Shown piece by piece: positions 14,808 to 24,397 of a DNA stretch of 64,000 nucleotides. This DNA is from Actinomyces faecalis (GTDB lineage: Bacteria; Actinomycetota; Actinomycetes; Actinomycetales; Actinomycetaceae), in NCBI RefSeq assembly GCF_013184985.2, contig NZ_CP063418.1, forward strand, positions 1,922,001-1,986,000. The letters run 5' to 3'. The notes beneath the pieces are model-generated. The model ran no database searches and was not told where the DNA came from. It saw nothing but the letters and a program-made list of their open reading frames with translations. Within the stretch, counting starts at the first letter, position 1, and the number at the start of each line of letters is the position of its first letter. The position numbers and the translations under genes are program-made.

Positions 14808-16295
14808 TCAGCGCACGTGAAGCTGGCGAGCAGCCTCAGTGATCGTCCCGGACAGCGAGGGATAGACGCTGAAGGCACTCATCACCTGCTCGACCGTCAG
14901 ACGGTGGGTCACGGCCAGGGTCACGGCCAGGACGTGCTCGCTGGCAGCCCGGCCCACAATCACCCCTCCCAGCACCTCGCCACTGCGACGCTGGGAGAAG
15001 AGCTTGACGAAGCCCTCGGTCAGCCCGGACATCTTGGCCCGTGGGTTGCGGGCCAGCGGCACGGTCGTGGACACGGCGTCGCAGGCCTCGGCCTCGTCCT
15101 CACCGATGCCGATCGAGGCGATCTCCGGCACGGTGAAGACCGCCTGGGCCACGGTCCCCACCTCCAGAGGGGACACAGCGTCCCCCAGGGCGTGCCGCAT
15201 AGCGATCCGCCCCTGCATCGCTGCGACCGAGGCCAGGGGCAGGACCCCCGTGCAGTCACCCGCGGCGTAGACCCGGTAGGCGGTGGTGCGTGAGACCCGG
15301 TCGACCTTGACGTGCCCGGAGCCCGTCAGCTCGACTCCCGCCTCAGCCAGCCCCAGGTCCTGGGTCGCGGGGACCGCTCCCACGGCCATGAGGCAGTGCG
15401 AGCCGGAGACGACCCTGCCGTCAGCCAGCTCAACCTCGACGTGCTCACCGCCAGGCCCGCCCTCGGCGTGGTCCCTGACGACCCTGGCGGCCACAGCCCG
15501 GGAGCCGGAGAGCACCTGCATGCCACGAGCACGGAAACGGCCCTCCACCAGCTCGGCGGCGTCGGCGTCGACCGTCGGCAGCACGCGCTCGCGGCTGGAG
15601 ACGAGAGTGACCCGGCTCCCTAGCGCCAGGTAGGCGCCCGCCAGCTCGGCCCCGGTCACGCCGGACCCCACGACGACGAGCTGCTCGGGCAGCTCGTCGA
15701 GGTCGTAGAGCTGGGTCCAGGTCAGGACACGTCGTCCGTCAGGCTCGGCCGCCGCCAGGCGCCGGGGACGGGCACCGGTGGCGATCAGGACCACGTCGGC
15801 GTGGAGGTCGCGAGGCTCGCTGCAGCAGGCGGGAGCGTCCGCATCCTGCGGCCCCGCGCCCAGCCACGGCCCGGGCGCCGGAAGGACCTGGACCGTACGC
15901 GTACCGGTCTCGTCCAGCCCGCCCAGGCGGGCGCGGCCGTGAATGACCTCAATGCCCTTCTGGGCCATGCGAAGGGTCAGGTCGTGTGACTGCTCGCTCG
16001 CCAGCTGTCGTACACGGGCGTTGAGCGCCGCCATCTCGACCCGGTCAGCGTCCCTCCCTCCTGGCAGGGACAGCGACTCCGCCGTCGCCACGAGCGTCTT
16101 GGAGGGCACGACGTCGGTCAGCACGGCTGAGCCGCCCAGGCCCCGGTCCTCCACGAGCCTGACGTGGGCCCCGAGCTGTGCCGCAACGAGCGCCGCCTCG
16201 TAGCCCCCGGGGCCGCCACCGATGATGACGACGCGCTGGCCGCGCCTGACTGGTGAGGCGTCGTCGGGACGGGCGGTAGCAGCAGCGGTGCTCAC
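14808..16295 (-). CDS. LpdA-type NAD(P)H dehydrogenase (flavoprotein disulfide reductase fold without redox cysteines)
   Basis: 495 aa pyridine nucleotide-disulfide oxidoreductase fold: FAD-binding GGGPGGYEAA (26-35), a second ATGARPR motif near 172, NAD-binding VVGSGVTGAELAG near 210 and the GDCTG motif near 320. The CxxxxC redox pair expected at 57 and 62 is Ala and Val (GGSAVLTDVVPSK), and the C-terminal His-Glu pair is also missing (VYPSLSGTITEA). This matches the Mycobacterium LpdA (Rv3303c) subgroup, which reduces quinones, and not dihydrolipoamide dehydrogenase. The GTG at 16295 has GGAGGT almost touching it, so the start is slightly uncertain. Confidence 0.88.
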   Translation of the reverse strand: MSTAAATARPDDASPVRRGQRVVIIGGGPGGYEAALVAAQLGAHVRLVEDRGLGGSAVLTDVVPSKTLVATAESLSLPGGRDADRVEMAALNARVRQLASEQSHDLTLRMAQKGIEVIHGRARLGGLDETGTRTVQVLPAPGPWLGAGPQDADAPACCSEPRDLHADVVLIATGARPRRLAAAEPDGRRVLTWTQLYDLDELPEQLVVVGSGVTGAELAGAYLALGSRVTLVSSRERVLPTVDADAAELVEGRFRARGMQVLSGSRAVAARVVRDHAEGGPGGEHVEVELADGRVVSGSHCLMAVGAVPATQDLGLAEAGVELTGSGHVKVDRVSRTTAYRVYAAGDCTGVLPLASVAAMQGRIAMRHALGDAVSPLEVGTVAQAVFTVPEIASIGIGEDEAEACDAVSTTVPLARNPRAKMSGLTEGFVKLFSQRRSGEVLGGVIVGRAASEHVLAVTLAVTHRLTVEQVMSAFSVYPSLSGTITEAARQLHVR

Positions 16296-16441
16296 ACCTC
16301 CATGATGCCCGAGCCCTTGGTCCCAGGTGCCGGTTCGGCCCGACGAGCTTCAGCCGCACCGCCGTCGCCCCTGGCCAACCTTGTGTCTGGTACCACGCAT
16401 GACAGCCATCACGAAGCCCACGGAAGCACGCGGCAGAACGG

Positions 16442-16447
16442 TAGCGT
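16442..16447 (+). promoter_or_regulatory. -10 box of phosphoglucomutase gene (leaderless promoter candidate)
   Basis: TAGCGT lies 8 nt before the ATG at 16456. Together with the absence of a ribosome site this favours ATG 16456 over the in-frame ATG at 16399. Confidence 0.4.
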
Positions 16448-16455
16448 CATCTGCC

Positions 16456-18195
16456 ATGAGTCAGTCTCCCGTGAGCTCCTCCCTCCCGCCTGTCGACACC
16501 GATGCCGTCACCGCCTGGATCAACGAGGACCCGGACGAGGCCACACGTGCTGAGCTGAGCCGCCTGCTCGGTGCCCACCAGGCCGGTGACGCCTCTGCGA
16601 CCACGGAGCTCGCTGACGCCTTCTCCGCCCCCCTCCAGTTCGGCACCGCGGGTCTACGCGGCCGGCTCGGCGGTGGCCCCAACCGCATGAACCGCGTCAT
16701 CGTCATCCGCGCAGCAGCCGGCCTGGCCGCCTACCTGCGCGAGCGGCTCGGCGAGGGCTTCACGGTGGTCATCGGGTACGACGCCCGCCACAATTCGGAT
16801 GTCTTTGCCCGCGACACCGCCAGCGTGGTCACCGGCGCCGGCGGGCGCGCCATCCTCTTCGACCGCTCCTGCCCCACTCCGGCTCTCGCCTTCGCGCTGC
16901 GCGACCTGGGCTACGACGCCGGCGTCATGGTCACGGCCTCGCACAACCCTCCTCAGGACAACGGCTACAAGGTCTACCTCGGCGGCCGAGCCGTGACGGA
17001 CGCAGGGCAGGGCGCACAGATCGTCCCGCCCTACGACGCCGAGATCGCCACGAGGATCGCCGCTGTCGGCTCGCTGTCCGAGGTGCCGATGCCCCAGTCA
17101 GGCTGGGACACCGTCGGCGAGGAGGTCCTGGCGGAGTACACCCAGACCGCTGCGCGCGCGGCTCGCATGGGGGCTGCCGCGCCGCTGAGGATCGTGCTCA
17201 CCGCGATGCACGGGGTGGGCGGGCAGGTCTGCCGGGAGGCCCTTCAGCAGGCTGGATTTGAGGACGTCGTCGTGGTGCCTGAGCAGCTCGACCCGGACCC
17301 CGACTTCCCCACGGTCACCTTCCCCAACCCGGAGGAGCCCGGAGCGCTCGACCTCGCCCTGGCCCTGGCCCGCGAGGTCGGTGCTGACCTCGTCCTGGCC
17401 AACGACCCTGACGCGGACCGTTGCTCGGCCGCGATCCCGGACGAGCACGCCGCCGGAGGCTGGCGCCAGCTCACCGGTGACGAGGTGGGCTCGGTGCTGG
17501 GAGAGCAGGCGGCCGAGCTGGCGGCCTTCACAGGAACCGGGGTCCTGGCCAACTCCATCGTCTCCTCGCGCCTGCTGCGCAAGATCGCCCAGGCTCACGG
17601 ACTGGGCCACCGCAACGCCCTGACGGGGTTCAAGTGGATCAGTCGCGTGCCGGGCCTCGTCTTCGGCTACGAGGAGGCACTGGGGTACTGCGTCGACCCT
17701 GAGCACGTGCGCGACAAGGACGGTATCTCGGCCTCGGTGCGCCTGGCAGTGCTCGCCTCGGTCCTCAAGCAGCAGGGACGCACGATCACCGACCTGCTCG
17801 ACCGCCTCGCCCGCGAGCACGGCCTGTACGCCACGAGCCCGCTGAGCGTGAGGGTGGAGGACCTGTCCTTCATCACCGACGCCATGGAGAGGCTGCGGGC
17901 TGGCGGGGCCCCGGCCAGGCTCGCTGGCTCACCGGTCGTGGACGTCTTCGACCTGCTCGACGGCGCCTCGGACGGCAACGGTGGCCAGCTTCCTCCCACC
18001 AACGGCCTCATCTTCAAGACCGCGGCAGACGACCGCGTCGTGGTGCGCCCCTCAGGTACCGAGCCCAAGCTCAAGTGCTACTGCGAGGTCGTCATCCCCG
18101 TCGAGGTCGACGAGCCGGTGGAGGTCGCCCGCCGTACGGCCGCAGAGCGGCTGGAGGCTATCAAGGCTGACCTGCGCGGGGTGCTGGGGATCTGA
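16456..18195 (+). CDS. Phosphoglucomutase/phosphomannomutase (alpha-D-phosphohexomutase)
   Basis: 579 aa, the length of the large PgcA/ManB-type mutases. The four active-site loops are present: catalytic serine S162 in VTASHNPPQDNGYK, metal loop DPDADR (317-322), sugar loop FGYEEALGY (about 399-407) and phosphate loop RPSGTEPK (about 530-537). The enzyme interconverts hexose (or pentose) 1- and 6-(5-) phosphates. The sugar specificity cannot be read from sequence; homologues in some species act as phosphopentomutase, which would complete the nucleoside salvage route encoded a few kilobases away, where no deoB is seen. Confidence 0.88.
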   Translation: MSQSPVSSSLPPVDTDAVTAWINEDPDEATRAELSRLLGAHQAGDASATTELADAFSAPLQFGTAGLRGRLGGGPNRMNRVIVIRAAAGLAAYLRERLGEGFTVVIGYDARHNSDVFARDTASVVTGAGGRAILFDRSCPTPALAFALRDLGYDAGVMVTASHNPPQDNGYKVYLGGRAVTDAGQGAQIVPPYDAEIATRIAAVGSLSEVPMPQSGWDTVGEEVLAEYTQTAARAARMGAAAPLRIVLTAMHGVGGQVCREALQQAGFEDVVVVPEQLDPDPDFPTVTFPNPEEPGALDLALALAREVGADLVLANDPDADRCSAAIPDEHAAGGWRQLTGDEVGSVLGEQAAELAAFTGTGVLANSIVSSRLLRKIAQAHGLGHRNALTGFKWISRVPGLVFGYEEALGYCVDPEHVRDKDGISASVRLAVLASVLKQQGRTITDLLDRLAREHGLYATSPLSVRVEDLSFITDAMERLRAGGAPARLAGSPVVDVFDLLDGASDGNGGQLPPTNGLIFKTAADDRVVVRPSGTEPKLKCYCEVVIPVEVDEPVEVARRTAAERLEAIKADLRGVLGI

Positions 18196-18282
18196 CCCGG
18201 CGCCACCGCGTCTTCCCGCTACCGGCCAGGAACCTGGCCCAGCACCGTCAGCGACGCACACCCCCAGGCCCCGGCACACGAT

Positions 18283-19161
18283 TCACCATCCGCCTACTGG
18301 CCTGATGAGTACCGACCGGGTACGGCCCACGAGCGCCGAGACCACGTAGGCAAGGGCACACAGCACAGCAATGACACCCCCTGCGCTCAGGCCGTGCCCC
18401 ACCGCGAGAGCAAGTCCTGCCACGCTTGTGGCACCACCGAGCAGCGCCGATCCCCAGACGAGGGCGTCAAGGGATCTCACCCACTGCCACAACGTCGCAG
18501 CCGGGGCCGCGATCAGGGCGATGGGCAGGATCGTCCCGACAGCAGGTACCAGCGCTCCGATGGTCAGGCACACCAGGACCATGACGCATGTCTCCGCCAC
18601 TGCTGGGCGCATACCCGCGGCCCGCTCACTGACCGGATCGAAGGAGGCACTGGCGATGTGGTGCCCAGCCAGTGCATAGAGGGCCAGGGCCAGCACCAGG
18701 ACAGCGGTGGTGATCGCGAGGTCACTACGGCTGGTATTCATGACTGATCCCGTCAGGAAGGTGTCGACCTTGAGGGGAAGAGGGGCGAACCACGTACTCA
18801 GAAAGTGCCCGGCGGCAAAACCTACTGACAGTACGGCGCCGGCAGCCGCCTGCGAGGACAGCCCGGAGGCCGAGGACAGCCAACGCGTGAGGACTGCCAT
18901 CAGAGCACAGGCCAGGACAGCCCCCAGGACCAGAGCCAGGCGAAGAGCCTCATAGCCGACCCGTCCGCCACCAACCTGCTGCCCCACCCAGGCAGCCACG
19001 ACGACGCCGCACACACCGCCGGGAAAAGTCGCGTGAGTCAAGGACTCGGTGGTGAACACCCGTCGTGACGCGACAGCCAGTGCACCCACGCCTCCGGCGA
19101 GCATCCCCATCAGGAGGCACTCGAGGGCGGGCAGCAACAGGAGCTCGAGACTGACACTCAT
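18283..19161 (-). CDS. Metal ABC transporter permease 2 (ABC-3 family)
   Basis: 292 aa from ATG 19161, which overlaps the stop of the preceding permease as ATGA. Seven to eight hydrophobic helices with the ABC-3 (ZnuB/MntB) signature segments: an ESLTHATFPGG stretch near residue 38 and VGTILPIALIAAPAATL near 215. It pairs with the adjacent permease to form a probable heterodimeric channel for Mn2+ or Zn2+. The frame is open 41 codons further upstream, but those residues are basic and hydrophilic, and the ATGA junction fixes the start. It is the last gene of the operon. Confidence 0.87.
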   Translation of the reverse strand: MSVSLELLLLPALECLLMGMLAGGVGALAVASRRVFTTESLTHATFPGGVCGVVVAAWVGQQVGGGRVGYEALRLALVLGAVLACALMAVLTRWLSSASGLSSQAAAGAVLSVGFAAGHFLSTWFAPLPLKVDTFLTGSVMNTSRSDLAITTAVLVLALALYALAGHHIASASFDPVSERAAGMRPAVAETCVMVLVCLTIGALVPAVGTILPIALIAAPAATLWQWVRSLDALVWGSALLGGATSVAGLALAVGHGLSAGGVIAVLCALAYVVSALVGRTRSVLIRPVGGW

Positions 19162-20189
19162 CCTTGCCCTTCCATGCCACCGTCCATGACGAGGGCGGGC
19201 AACCCGGTGCCCGCCGGCCCAACCGCCCTGCACGCCGGCGCAGCCACCGGTCTTCCTCGTCGGTTCGTCCAGCGGCTCACCCATCGGGACCAGGCCGCCG
19301 CGGTGACAAGCACAAGTGCCATCACCAGGATGATCGTCGCCTGTGGCGACACTGGCCTTGAGGCCGGGACGGTGATGAGCACCAGGCCCACCATTCCGCT
19401 GAGAAGTCCGGTCATGGCCGCGATGAGGAAGAGGGACCGCACGCTCCTTCCCAGCAGACGTCCGGTGGCGGCTGGCAGGACCACATAGCCGATCACCAGC
19501 AGGGTTCCCACCGCGGTCGCACCACTGACCACCACGGCCGCAACCGCGATGTTGAGGACGAGGTCAAGCCACCCCGGCCTGAGGCCGCTGGCACGAGCGG
19601 CCGTCGCATCGAAAGCCAGGCACACCTGCTCCTTCCAGGTCAGGAGCACCACAGCTGCTCCGATGGCGCAGGTCACGAGCGCCTGGACAAGGCGCGCATC
19701 GGTCACCTCCAGCAGCCTGCCGAACATCAGGGCCTCAAGCTGCCCCGACCTGTCCCCCACCGCCAGCAGCACGACGAGCCCGGCGGAGAAGAACGAGGTG
19801 AGGACAACCGCTGTGCCTGCCTCGGAGGACTCCCTCCGTGCACGCGAACCGATCCAGGTCAGTACCACGGCAGCTCCCAGCCCCACCACAAAGGCCGTCG
19901 GGACGATGCCCGAGCTCCCGTGCCAGGCCAGCCCCAGCACGATACCGGGAAAGACGGCGTGCACCAACGCCTCCACCTGGAACTCAGCGCACCGGAGGTT
20001 GACCAGCGTGCCCACCAAGGCGCAGGTCAGGCTCAGGACCACCACGAGGACCAGTGCCCGCAGCAGATAGGGGGCGGAGGCAAAGGTGCTGACGACCGGC
20101 CAGGACCAGACGTCTCCGGGCACCATGGCAGCCACCGGGGACGTCACAGACACAGGCAGGCCTTCCAGGAGACCACTGACTGTGCTCAT
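19158..20189 (-). CDS. Metal ABC transporter permease 1 (ABC-3 family)
   Basis: 343 aa, beginning with an ATGA overlap at the end of the ATPase gene. About eight membrane helices; ABC-3 hallmarks include VEALVHAVFPGIVLG near 72 and VGTLLVIGYVVLPAATGRLL near 222. The C-terminal 45 residues are hydrophilic, Arg/Pro-rich and longer than usual. Having two different permease genes in one operon resembles the Sit/Mts/Tro manganese systems more than the single-permease znuB layout. Confidence 0.87.
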   Translation of the reverse strand: MSTVSGLLEGLPVSVTSPVAAMVPGDVWSWPVVSTFASAPYLLRALVLVVVLSLTCALVGTLVNLRCAEFQVEALVHAVFPGIVLGLAWHGSSGIVPTAFVVGLGAAVVLTWIGSRARRESSEAGTAVVLTSFFSAGLVVLLAVGDRSGQLEALMFGRLLEVTDARLVQALVTCAIGAAVVLLTWKEQVCLAFDATAARASGLRPGWLDLVLNIAVAAVVVSGATAVGTLLVIGYVVLPAATGRLLGRSVRSLFLIAAMTGLLSGMVGLVLITVPASRPVSPQATIILVMALVLVTAAAWSRWVSRWTNRRGRPVAAPACRAVGPAGTGLPALVMDGGMEGQG

Positions 20190-20977
20190 CCTGCGATCAC
20201 CGCGCCTGGGCCGTAGGCCTGCTGGATCATCTCAGGCACCAGGACCTCCTCGCGAGGTCCGAAGCCAATCTGCCGGCCGCGCAGCAGCGCGACCTGCTCA
20301 CAGGACTCGCGGGCCAGGACCAGGTCATGGGTCGAGACCACCACACCAACCCCTTGCGACTTGAGCCCAGCCAGGATCTCCAGCAGAGCGTCCCGGTTGG
20401 GCTGGTCCAGGCCGTTAAAGGGCTCATCGAGTAGGACGAGGACCGGGTCACTGGCCAGGCAGCGGGCCAGCAGGACCCTCTGCTGCTGGCCGCCAGACAG
20501 CTCGCCAAAACGGCGCCCCTCCAAGCCGTTGAGCCCGACGGCCTCCAACGCGCTCAGGCAGCGATCACGCTCGCGCCTGCCGGGACGGCGTCCCAGCCCC
20601 AGTGAGGGGAAGGTCCCCATGAGCACGACCCCCATGGCCGTGACAGGAAATCCCTGATCCAGGTCACTGACCTGCGGGACGTAGCCGACAGAGCCCGGAC
20701 GCGCACGGCCAGCAGGGGCGTGGGCCACCTCCACCCGTCCCGTGGGGACATGCACCATCCCCAGCAGTCCTCGCAGCAGTGTCGTCTTGCCCGAGCCGTT
20801 GGGGCCGATCAGGGCGAGACCCTCTCCTGCCTCCAGCTGCCCTGTCACCGCTTCCAGGGCTACCCGTCGTCCGTAGGCGAAGGAGGCCTCCTCCAGCCTC
20901 AGGACGGGGCTATGCACTGGATGCCGCGCCGTCTCTCGGCGACGACGCCCCTCATCTCCTTGCCATCGCCTTCTCAT
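20186..20977 (-). CDS. Metal ABC transporter ATP-binding protein
   Basis: 263 aa. Walker A GPNGSGKTT (about 58-66), Q-loop YVPQVSD, signature LSGGQQQR (about 160-167) and Walker B VLVLLDEPFNGLD are all intact, with the switch His in VVSTHD. The first 24 residues are Arg-rich and precede the normal domain start. The ATG at 20977 overlaps the stop of the solute-binding protein gene (ATGA), and its own stop overlaps the next start. Energises import by the two permeases. Confidence 0.9.
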   Translation of the reverse strand: MRRRWQGDEGRRRRETARHPVHSPVLRLEEASFAYGRRVALEAVTGQLEAGEGLALIGPNGSGKTTLLRGLLGMVHVPTGRVEVAHAPAGRARPGSVGYVPQVSDLDQGFPVTAMGVVLMGTFPSLGLGRRPGRRERDRCLSALEAVGLNGLEGRRFGELSGGQQQRVLLARCLASDPVLVLLDEPFNGLDQPNRDALLEILAGLKSQGVGVVVSTHDLVLARESCEQVALLRGRQIGFGPREEVLVPEMIQQAYGPGAVIAG

Positions 20978-22179
20978 GGCTCAAGGGTGTTCTGTGGCGC
21001 CCACGGCTGGAGGTCCTGAGGAAGGTCGGCTGGGGTGCCGCCCCAGGCGGTGGTGAGGTTGGTGACGTTGTGGAGGATCGATCCGATGTAGGTCTCACCG
21101 TCGGAGCCTGGCTCTCCCAGTGAGTCCCCGTACAGGGCCTCGTCCCCGATGACGGCCCTGACCCCAGCCACCTCGGCGACCTTCTGAACCGACCTGGGGT
21201 TGTTGGACGTCTCAGCAAAGATGGCAACCGCCCCGCTGTGGCGCACGGCGTCGACGGTCTGCTGGATCTTGTGCGCCGTGGCGTCCTGCTGAGCGTTGAA
21301 GTCGCTCAGGGCCGCCCCTTCGAAGCGCACGTCGTAGTCTGTGGCGAAGTAGCCGAAGGCATCGTGGGACGTGAAGAGCACCCTCCTGTCGCTCGCGACG
21401 GTATCCAGGCTCTGACGCACCCACTGGTCGAGCGCCTCCAGCCGCTGAGTGTAGGTCTCGACGTGCTGGCGCAAGGTCTGCGCCCCTGAAGGCGCCATGC
21501 GCTCCAGAGCCGCGCCGATATTGGCCACCTGGACCATCGCACCGCGGGGCGAGGTCCACACGTGCGGGTCATAGCGGAACTCCGGCTCACTGTCCCCACC
21601 CTCGGGTACGAATGGCCACTGACGTACCTTGACAGCCGTCTCACCCCGGTCGACGGAGTAGGCCAGTCCCTTCTCCCTCTCCTTCTGGGCGGCAAGGTCA
21701 TCGATGTCTGCCGCCCCGAGCACCCCTGAGGTCACGACCATCGTCCCTGCAAAGCCTGTCGCGACGACGGCGTCATCGAGGAAGTGCTCCAGGTCAACCC
21801 CGGAGACGAGGAAGAGGTCCGCCTGGGCCAGGGCCCGCGACTGAGGTGCAGTCATCTCGTGCTCGTGCGCCGAGGCATTGGCGGCGAGCAGGCACGTCAG
21901 CTCCAGATGGACTGAGGCCTTGCTCGGCGGGGCCCCCAGCTGCGTGACAGTGCCATCGGCCCCCGTGCGGGTGACGGCAAGGTCGTCACCACCGCTGGCC
22001 AGCTGAGTGACATAGTCGGCAATCTGAGTGGTCGATGCCACCACGGTGAGGCGACTTGGAGAAGAATCCGCCGATTTCCCGGCAGTGGCAGGGCTGCGGT
22101 CACAGGCGGCCAGGGACAGAGCACAGGCGCCGCCGAGAACGGCAAGGGCACGGCGAGAGCAATGGAACGTAGGTCTCAT
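20974..22179 (-). CDS. Metal-binding lipoprotein of Mn/Zn ABC importer (ZnuA/TroA family)
   Basis: 401 aa. A lipoprotein signal peptide ends in LSLAAC, with the lipidated cysteine at C26. The mature protein is a cluster A-I metal receptor: candidate ligands are the histidines of AHEHEM, the PHVW motif, SHDAFGYF and the acidic residues of GDEALYGDSL; ETSNNPRSV is also characteristic. It captures Mn2+ or Zn2+ outside the membrane. There is no long His-rich loop of the zinc-specific type, so manganese is plausible. First gene of the operon; the promoter leaves almost no 5' leader and contains a dyad between the -35 and -10 boxes. Confidence 0.88.
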   Translation of the reverse strand: MRPTFHCSRRALAVLGGACALSLAACDRSPATAGKSADSSPSRLTVVASTTQIADYVTQLASGGDDLAVTRTGADGTVTQLGAPPSKASVHLELTCLLAANASAHEHEMTAPQSRALAQADLFLVSGVDLEHFLDDAVVATGFAGTMVVTSGVLGAADIDDLAAQKEREKGLAYSVDRGETAVKVRQWPFVPEGGDSEPEFRYDPHVWTSPRGAMVQVANIGAALERMAPSGAQTLRQHVETYTQRLEALDQWVRQSLDTVASDRRVLFTSHDAFGYFATDYDVRFEGAALSDFNAQQDATAHKIQQTVDAVRHSGAVAIFAETSNNPRSVQKVAEVAGVRAVIGDEALYGDSLGEPGSDGETYIGSILHNVTNLTTAWGGTPADLPQDLQPWAPQNTLEP

Positions 22180-22187
22180 GGCATCCG

Positions 22188-22217
22188 ATCATAGTTTCGG
22201 GTATCCGAAATTTACAA
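22188..22217 (-). promoter_or_regulatory. Promoter and operator of the Mn/Zn importer operon
   Basis: On the minus strand, -35 TTGTAA (22212-22217) and -10 TATGAT (22188-22193) are 18 nt apart. The spacer holds a perfect 6-bp dyad, TTTCGG-4 nt-CCGAAA (22195-22210). The ATG at 22179 lies 8 nt after the -10 box, so the mRNA should be leaderless. A repressor at this dyad would block polymerase; a DtxR/MntR- or Zur-type metal regulator is the natural candidate, by inference from the genes controlled. Confidence 0.65.
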
Positions 22218-22278
22218 GGGAGAGCCTGATCCCATTCATAGGACTATCGAATCACCCATATCCTGCTGTGACGACAAC

Positions 22279-22313
22279 GGTCCCCCGGCTGCCTCAGAGG
22301 CAACCGGGGGACC
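22279..22313 (-). terminator. Hairpin downstream of deoC
   Basis: Seventeen-base arms (22279-22295 and 22297-22313) with one G-U-type mismatch flank a single base; in RNA the top would open to form a loop. It lies 50 nt after the deoC stop and ends the nucleoside salvage operon. No T tract. Confidence 0.7.
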
Positions 22314-22362
22314 TACTCACTCATCAGCGCCGCGAGTCCAGCCCGCTGACACACTCACCTGC

Positions 22363-23016
22363 TCAGGACTCCAGGCCCTCCAGGACGGCGGCCGTCGCGG
22401 ACACACCCAGACGGCTGGCGCCAGCCCTCACCATGGCGACTGCGGTCTGCGCGTCACGGATACCGCCCGAGGCCTTGACCCCCAGGCGGTCGCCCACGGT
22501 GGCCCGCATGAGCTCCACCGCGTGGACGCTGGCGCCTCCAGCCGGGTGAAAACCGGTTGAGGTCTTGACGAAGTCAGCCCCTGCCCGCTCCGAGGCCTGA
22601 CACACCGCCACGATCTCCTCGTCGCTCAGTGCCGCGGACTCGATGATGACCTTGAGCAGCGCCTGGCCCACCGCCTCCTTGACCGCGCGGACGTCGGCCT
22701 CGACGCCGTCGTAGTCGTGCTCCTTGACCAGCCTGAGGTTGACGACCATGTCGACCTCGTCCGCGCCCTTGGCCACCGCGTCAGCCGCCTCGGACGCCTT
22801 GACGGCCGTGGCGTGCGCGCCCGAGGGGAAGCCACAGACCGTGGCCACGCGCAGGCCCTGCGGGACCTGGACCGGCAGCTGGCTCGGTGAGACGCACACC
22901 GAGTAGGTACCGAGCTCAGCCCCCTGGGCGACGAGCGCGGCCACCTGCTCAGTGGTGGCCTCGGGCTTGAGAAGCGTGTGGTCGATGATGGCGGCGATCT
23001 CGGCGCGGGTGGTCAT
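22363..23016 (-). CDS. deoC: Deoxyribose-phosphate aldolase
   Basis: 217 aa class I aldolase that splits 2-deoxyribose 5-phosphate into glyceraldehyde 3-phosphate and acetaldehyde. The Schiff-base lysine is K151 in FVKTSTGF, the relay lysine K181 in GVKASGG, and the acidic partner D89 in VDMVVN. The N-terminal [11 protein letters not shown] is the family signature. The ATG at 23016 is preceded by AAAGGA, and the open frame above it is ignored. It is the last step of the deoxynucleoside route begun by cdd and deoA, separated from deoA by pepT. Confidence 0.95.
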   Translation of the reverse strand: MTTRAEIAAIIDHTLLKPEATTEQVAALVAQGAELGTYSVCVSPSQLPVQVPQGLRVATVCGFPSGAHATAVKASEAADAVAKGADEVDMVVNLRLVKEHDYDGVEADVRAVKEAVGQALLKVIIESAALSDEEIVAVCQASERAGADFVKTSTGFHPAGGASVHAVELMRATVGDRLGVKASGGIRDAQTAVAMVRAGASRLGVSATAAVLEGLES

Positions 23017-23104
23017 GTGGGGATCCTTTCGATCGGTAAGGCGGGAGGAGGAAGGACCAGGGCCCTGTCTGCCACAGGCAGGTGCTGGGCCCAGCCTAGG
23101 AGCC

Positions 23105-24397
23105 TCAGTACCCGGCAGCCAGACGGACGAGCTCTCGGCACACCCGATAGCTGGCCTCAAGGCTCGGTAGCGGCAGGAACTCTGCCGCGGAGTGGAAGTT
23201 GTGGGCGCCGGTAAAGACGTTAGGAGTGAAGATCCCCTTGGTAGACAGCCACGAGCCGTCCGTCCCGCCGCGCATCGCCAGAGGAATCGGCGTGATCCCG
23301 AGCCGGTCCAGAGCCGTGTAGACGTGGGTCAGGGCCTTCTCGTTGTCTGCCGTGCGCGCGTCAGCGAGGTTGGCGTAGACGTCGTCAACCTCCATCGACA
23401 CCACCGCCCGCGGGTGCGCCGCCGCCACCTCGTTCACCACCGCGCGCAGCTCGGCCTTGCGCGTCTCGTAGCCCTGCCGGTCGTGGTCGCGTACGGAGAC
23501 GGTGAGCACGCAGCCGGACTGGTTGCCGCGGACGTCATGGACCCACGTGTAGCCCTGACGTCCCTGCGTGCACTCGGGCGTCTGGGCCGGGTCCAGACGG
23601 GCGACGACCTCGTGGGCGATGAGGATGGGGTTGACCAGGATCCCCTTGGCGCTCATCGGGTGCGCGGACACACCCTGGACACGGATCGTGACGGTAGCGG
23701 CGTTGAAGGTCTCCTCCACCACCTCGCCGACCTGGCAGGAGTCCAGGGTGTAGGCCCACTGGACCGGGAAGCGCCCCAGATCCATGGTACGCACGCCACG
23801 CAGCCCGATCTCCTCGTCCGGGACGAAGGAGAGGTAGACGTCCCCGCGCGGCTCGGCCGCGCACCCCTCCCGGCGGGCGGCCGCGTCGTCGGCGAGCAGG
23901 TCGGCGGCCAGCTGCATGACGGTGGACACTCCTGCCTTGTCGTCCGCACCGAGCACGCTCGTGCCGTCGGACACCAGGATCCGCTGCCCGGAGTACCGGG
24001 CGAGCTCCGGGTGCTCAGCGAGCAGGATCCGCCGCTCGACGCCGTCGGCCCCGGTCCCCTGGACCAGGTCCCCTCCGCTGTAGTCCACCACCCTGGCACG
24101 CACCTGCGGCTCCAGCCCGGCGTCCACGGTGTCGAGGTGGGTGCAGAACCCGATCGCCGGAGCCCCTGGCTGCGTGCCAGGTACCAGCGCCGTGACGACA
24201 GCGGTGTCCGAGACGTGGACGTCTGCGGCTCCGGCCGATCGGAGCTCTACGGCCAGCATGTCCGCCAGGACCTGCTGGCCGGGCGTGGAGGGAATGACGT
24301 GCGCAGAGGCATCCGACTGGGAGGTGACTGCGCTGTACCGCAGGAAGCGCTCAGCGAGCGCGTCCTGGAGGGCTGGTCCGGCGGCCTGGACCATCAC
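23105..24397 (-). CDS. pepT: Peptidase T (tripeptide aminopeptidase, M20B)
   Basis: 430 aa zinc aminopeptidase that acts on tripeptides. Di-zinc site residues are visible in CTHLDTVD (near 85), GADDKAG (near 155), PDEEIGLRG (near 195), the conserved DSCQVGE and [10 protein letters not shown] at the C-terminus, the PepT form of the last ligand. The start is GTG 24397 (or the adjacent ATG 24394), overlapping the deoA stop, so it is translationally coupled to deoA although its chemistry is unrelated to nucleoside breakdown. Confidence 0.93.
   Translation of the reverse strand: MMVQAAGPALQDALAERFLRYSAVTSQSDASAHVIPSTPGQQVLADMLAVELRSAGAADVHVSDTAVVTALVPGTQPGAPAIGFCTHLDTVDAGLEPQVRARVVDYSGGDLVQGTGADGVERRILLAEHPELARYSGQRILVSDGTSVLGADDKAGVSTVMQLAADLLADDAAARREGCAAEPRGDVYLSFVPDEEIGLRGVRTMDLGRFPVQWAYTLDSCQVGEVVEETFNAATVTIRVQGVSAHPMSAKGILVNPILIAHEVVARLDPAQTPECTQGRQGYTWVHDVRGNQSGCVLTVSVRDHDRQGYETRKAELRAVVNEVAAAHPRAVVSMEVDDVYANLADARTADNEKALTHVYTALDRLGITPIPLAMRGGTDGSWLSTKGIFTPNVFTGAHNFHSAAEFLPLPSLEASYRVCRELVRLAAGY

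Noticed and set aside
14808..16295. Dihydrolipoamide dehydrogenase (lpd)
   Set aside because: The redox-active cysteine pair and C-terminal His-Glu dyad are absent, so the LpdA quinone reductase group fits better.
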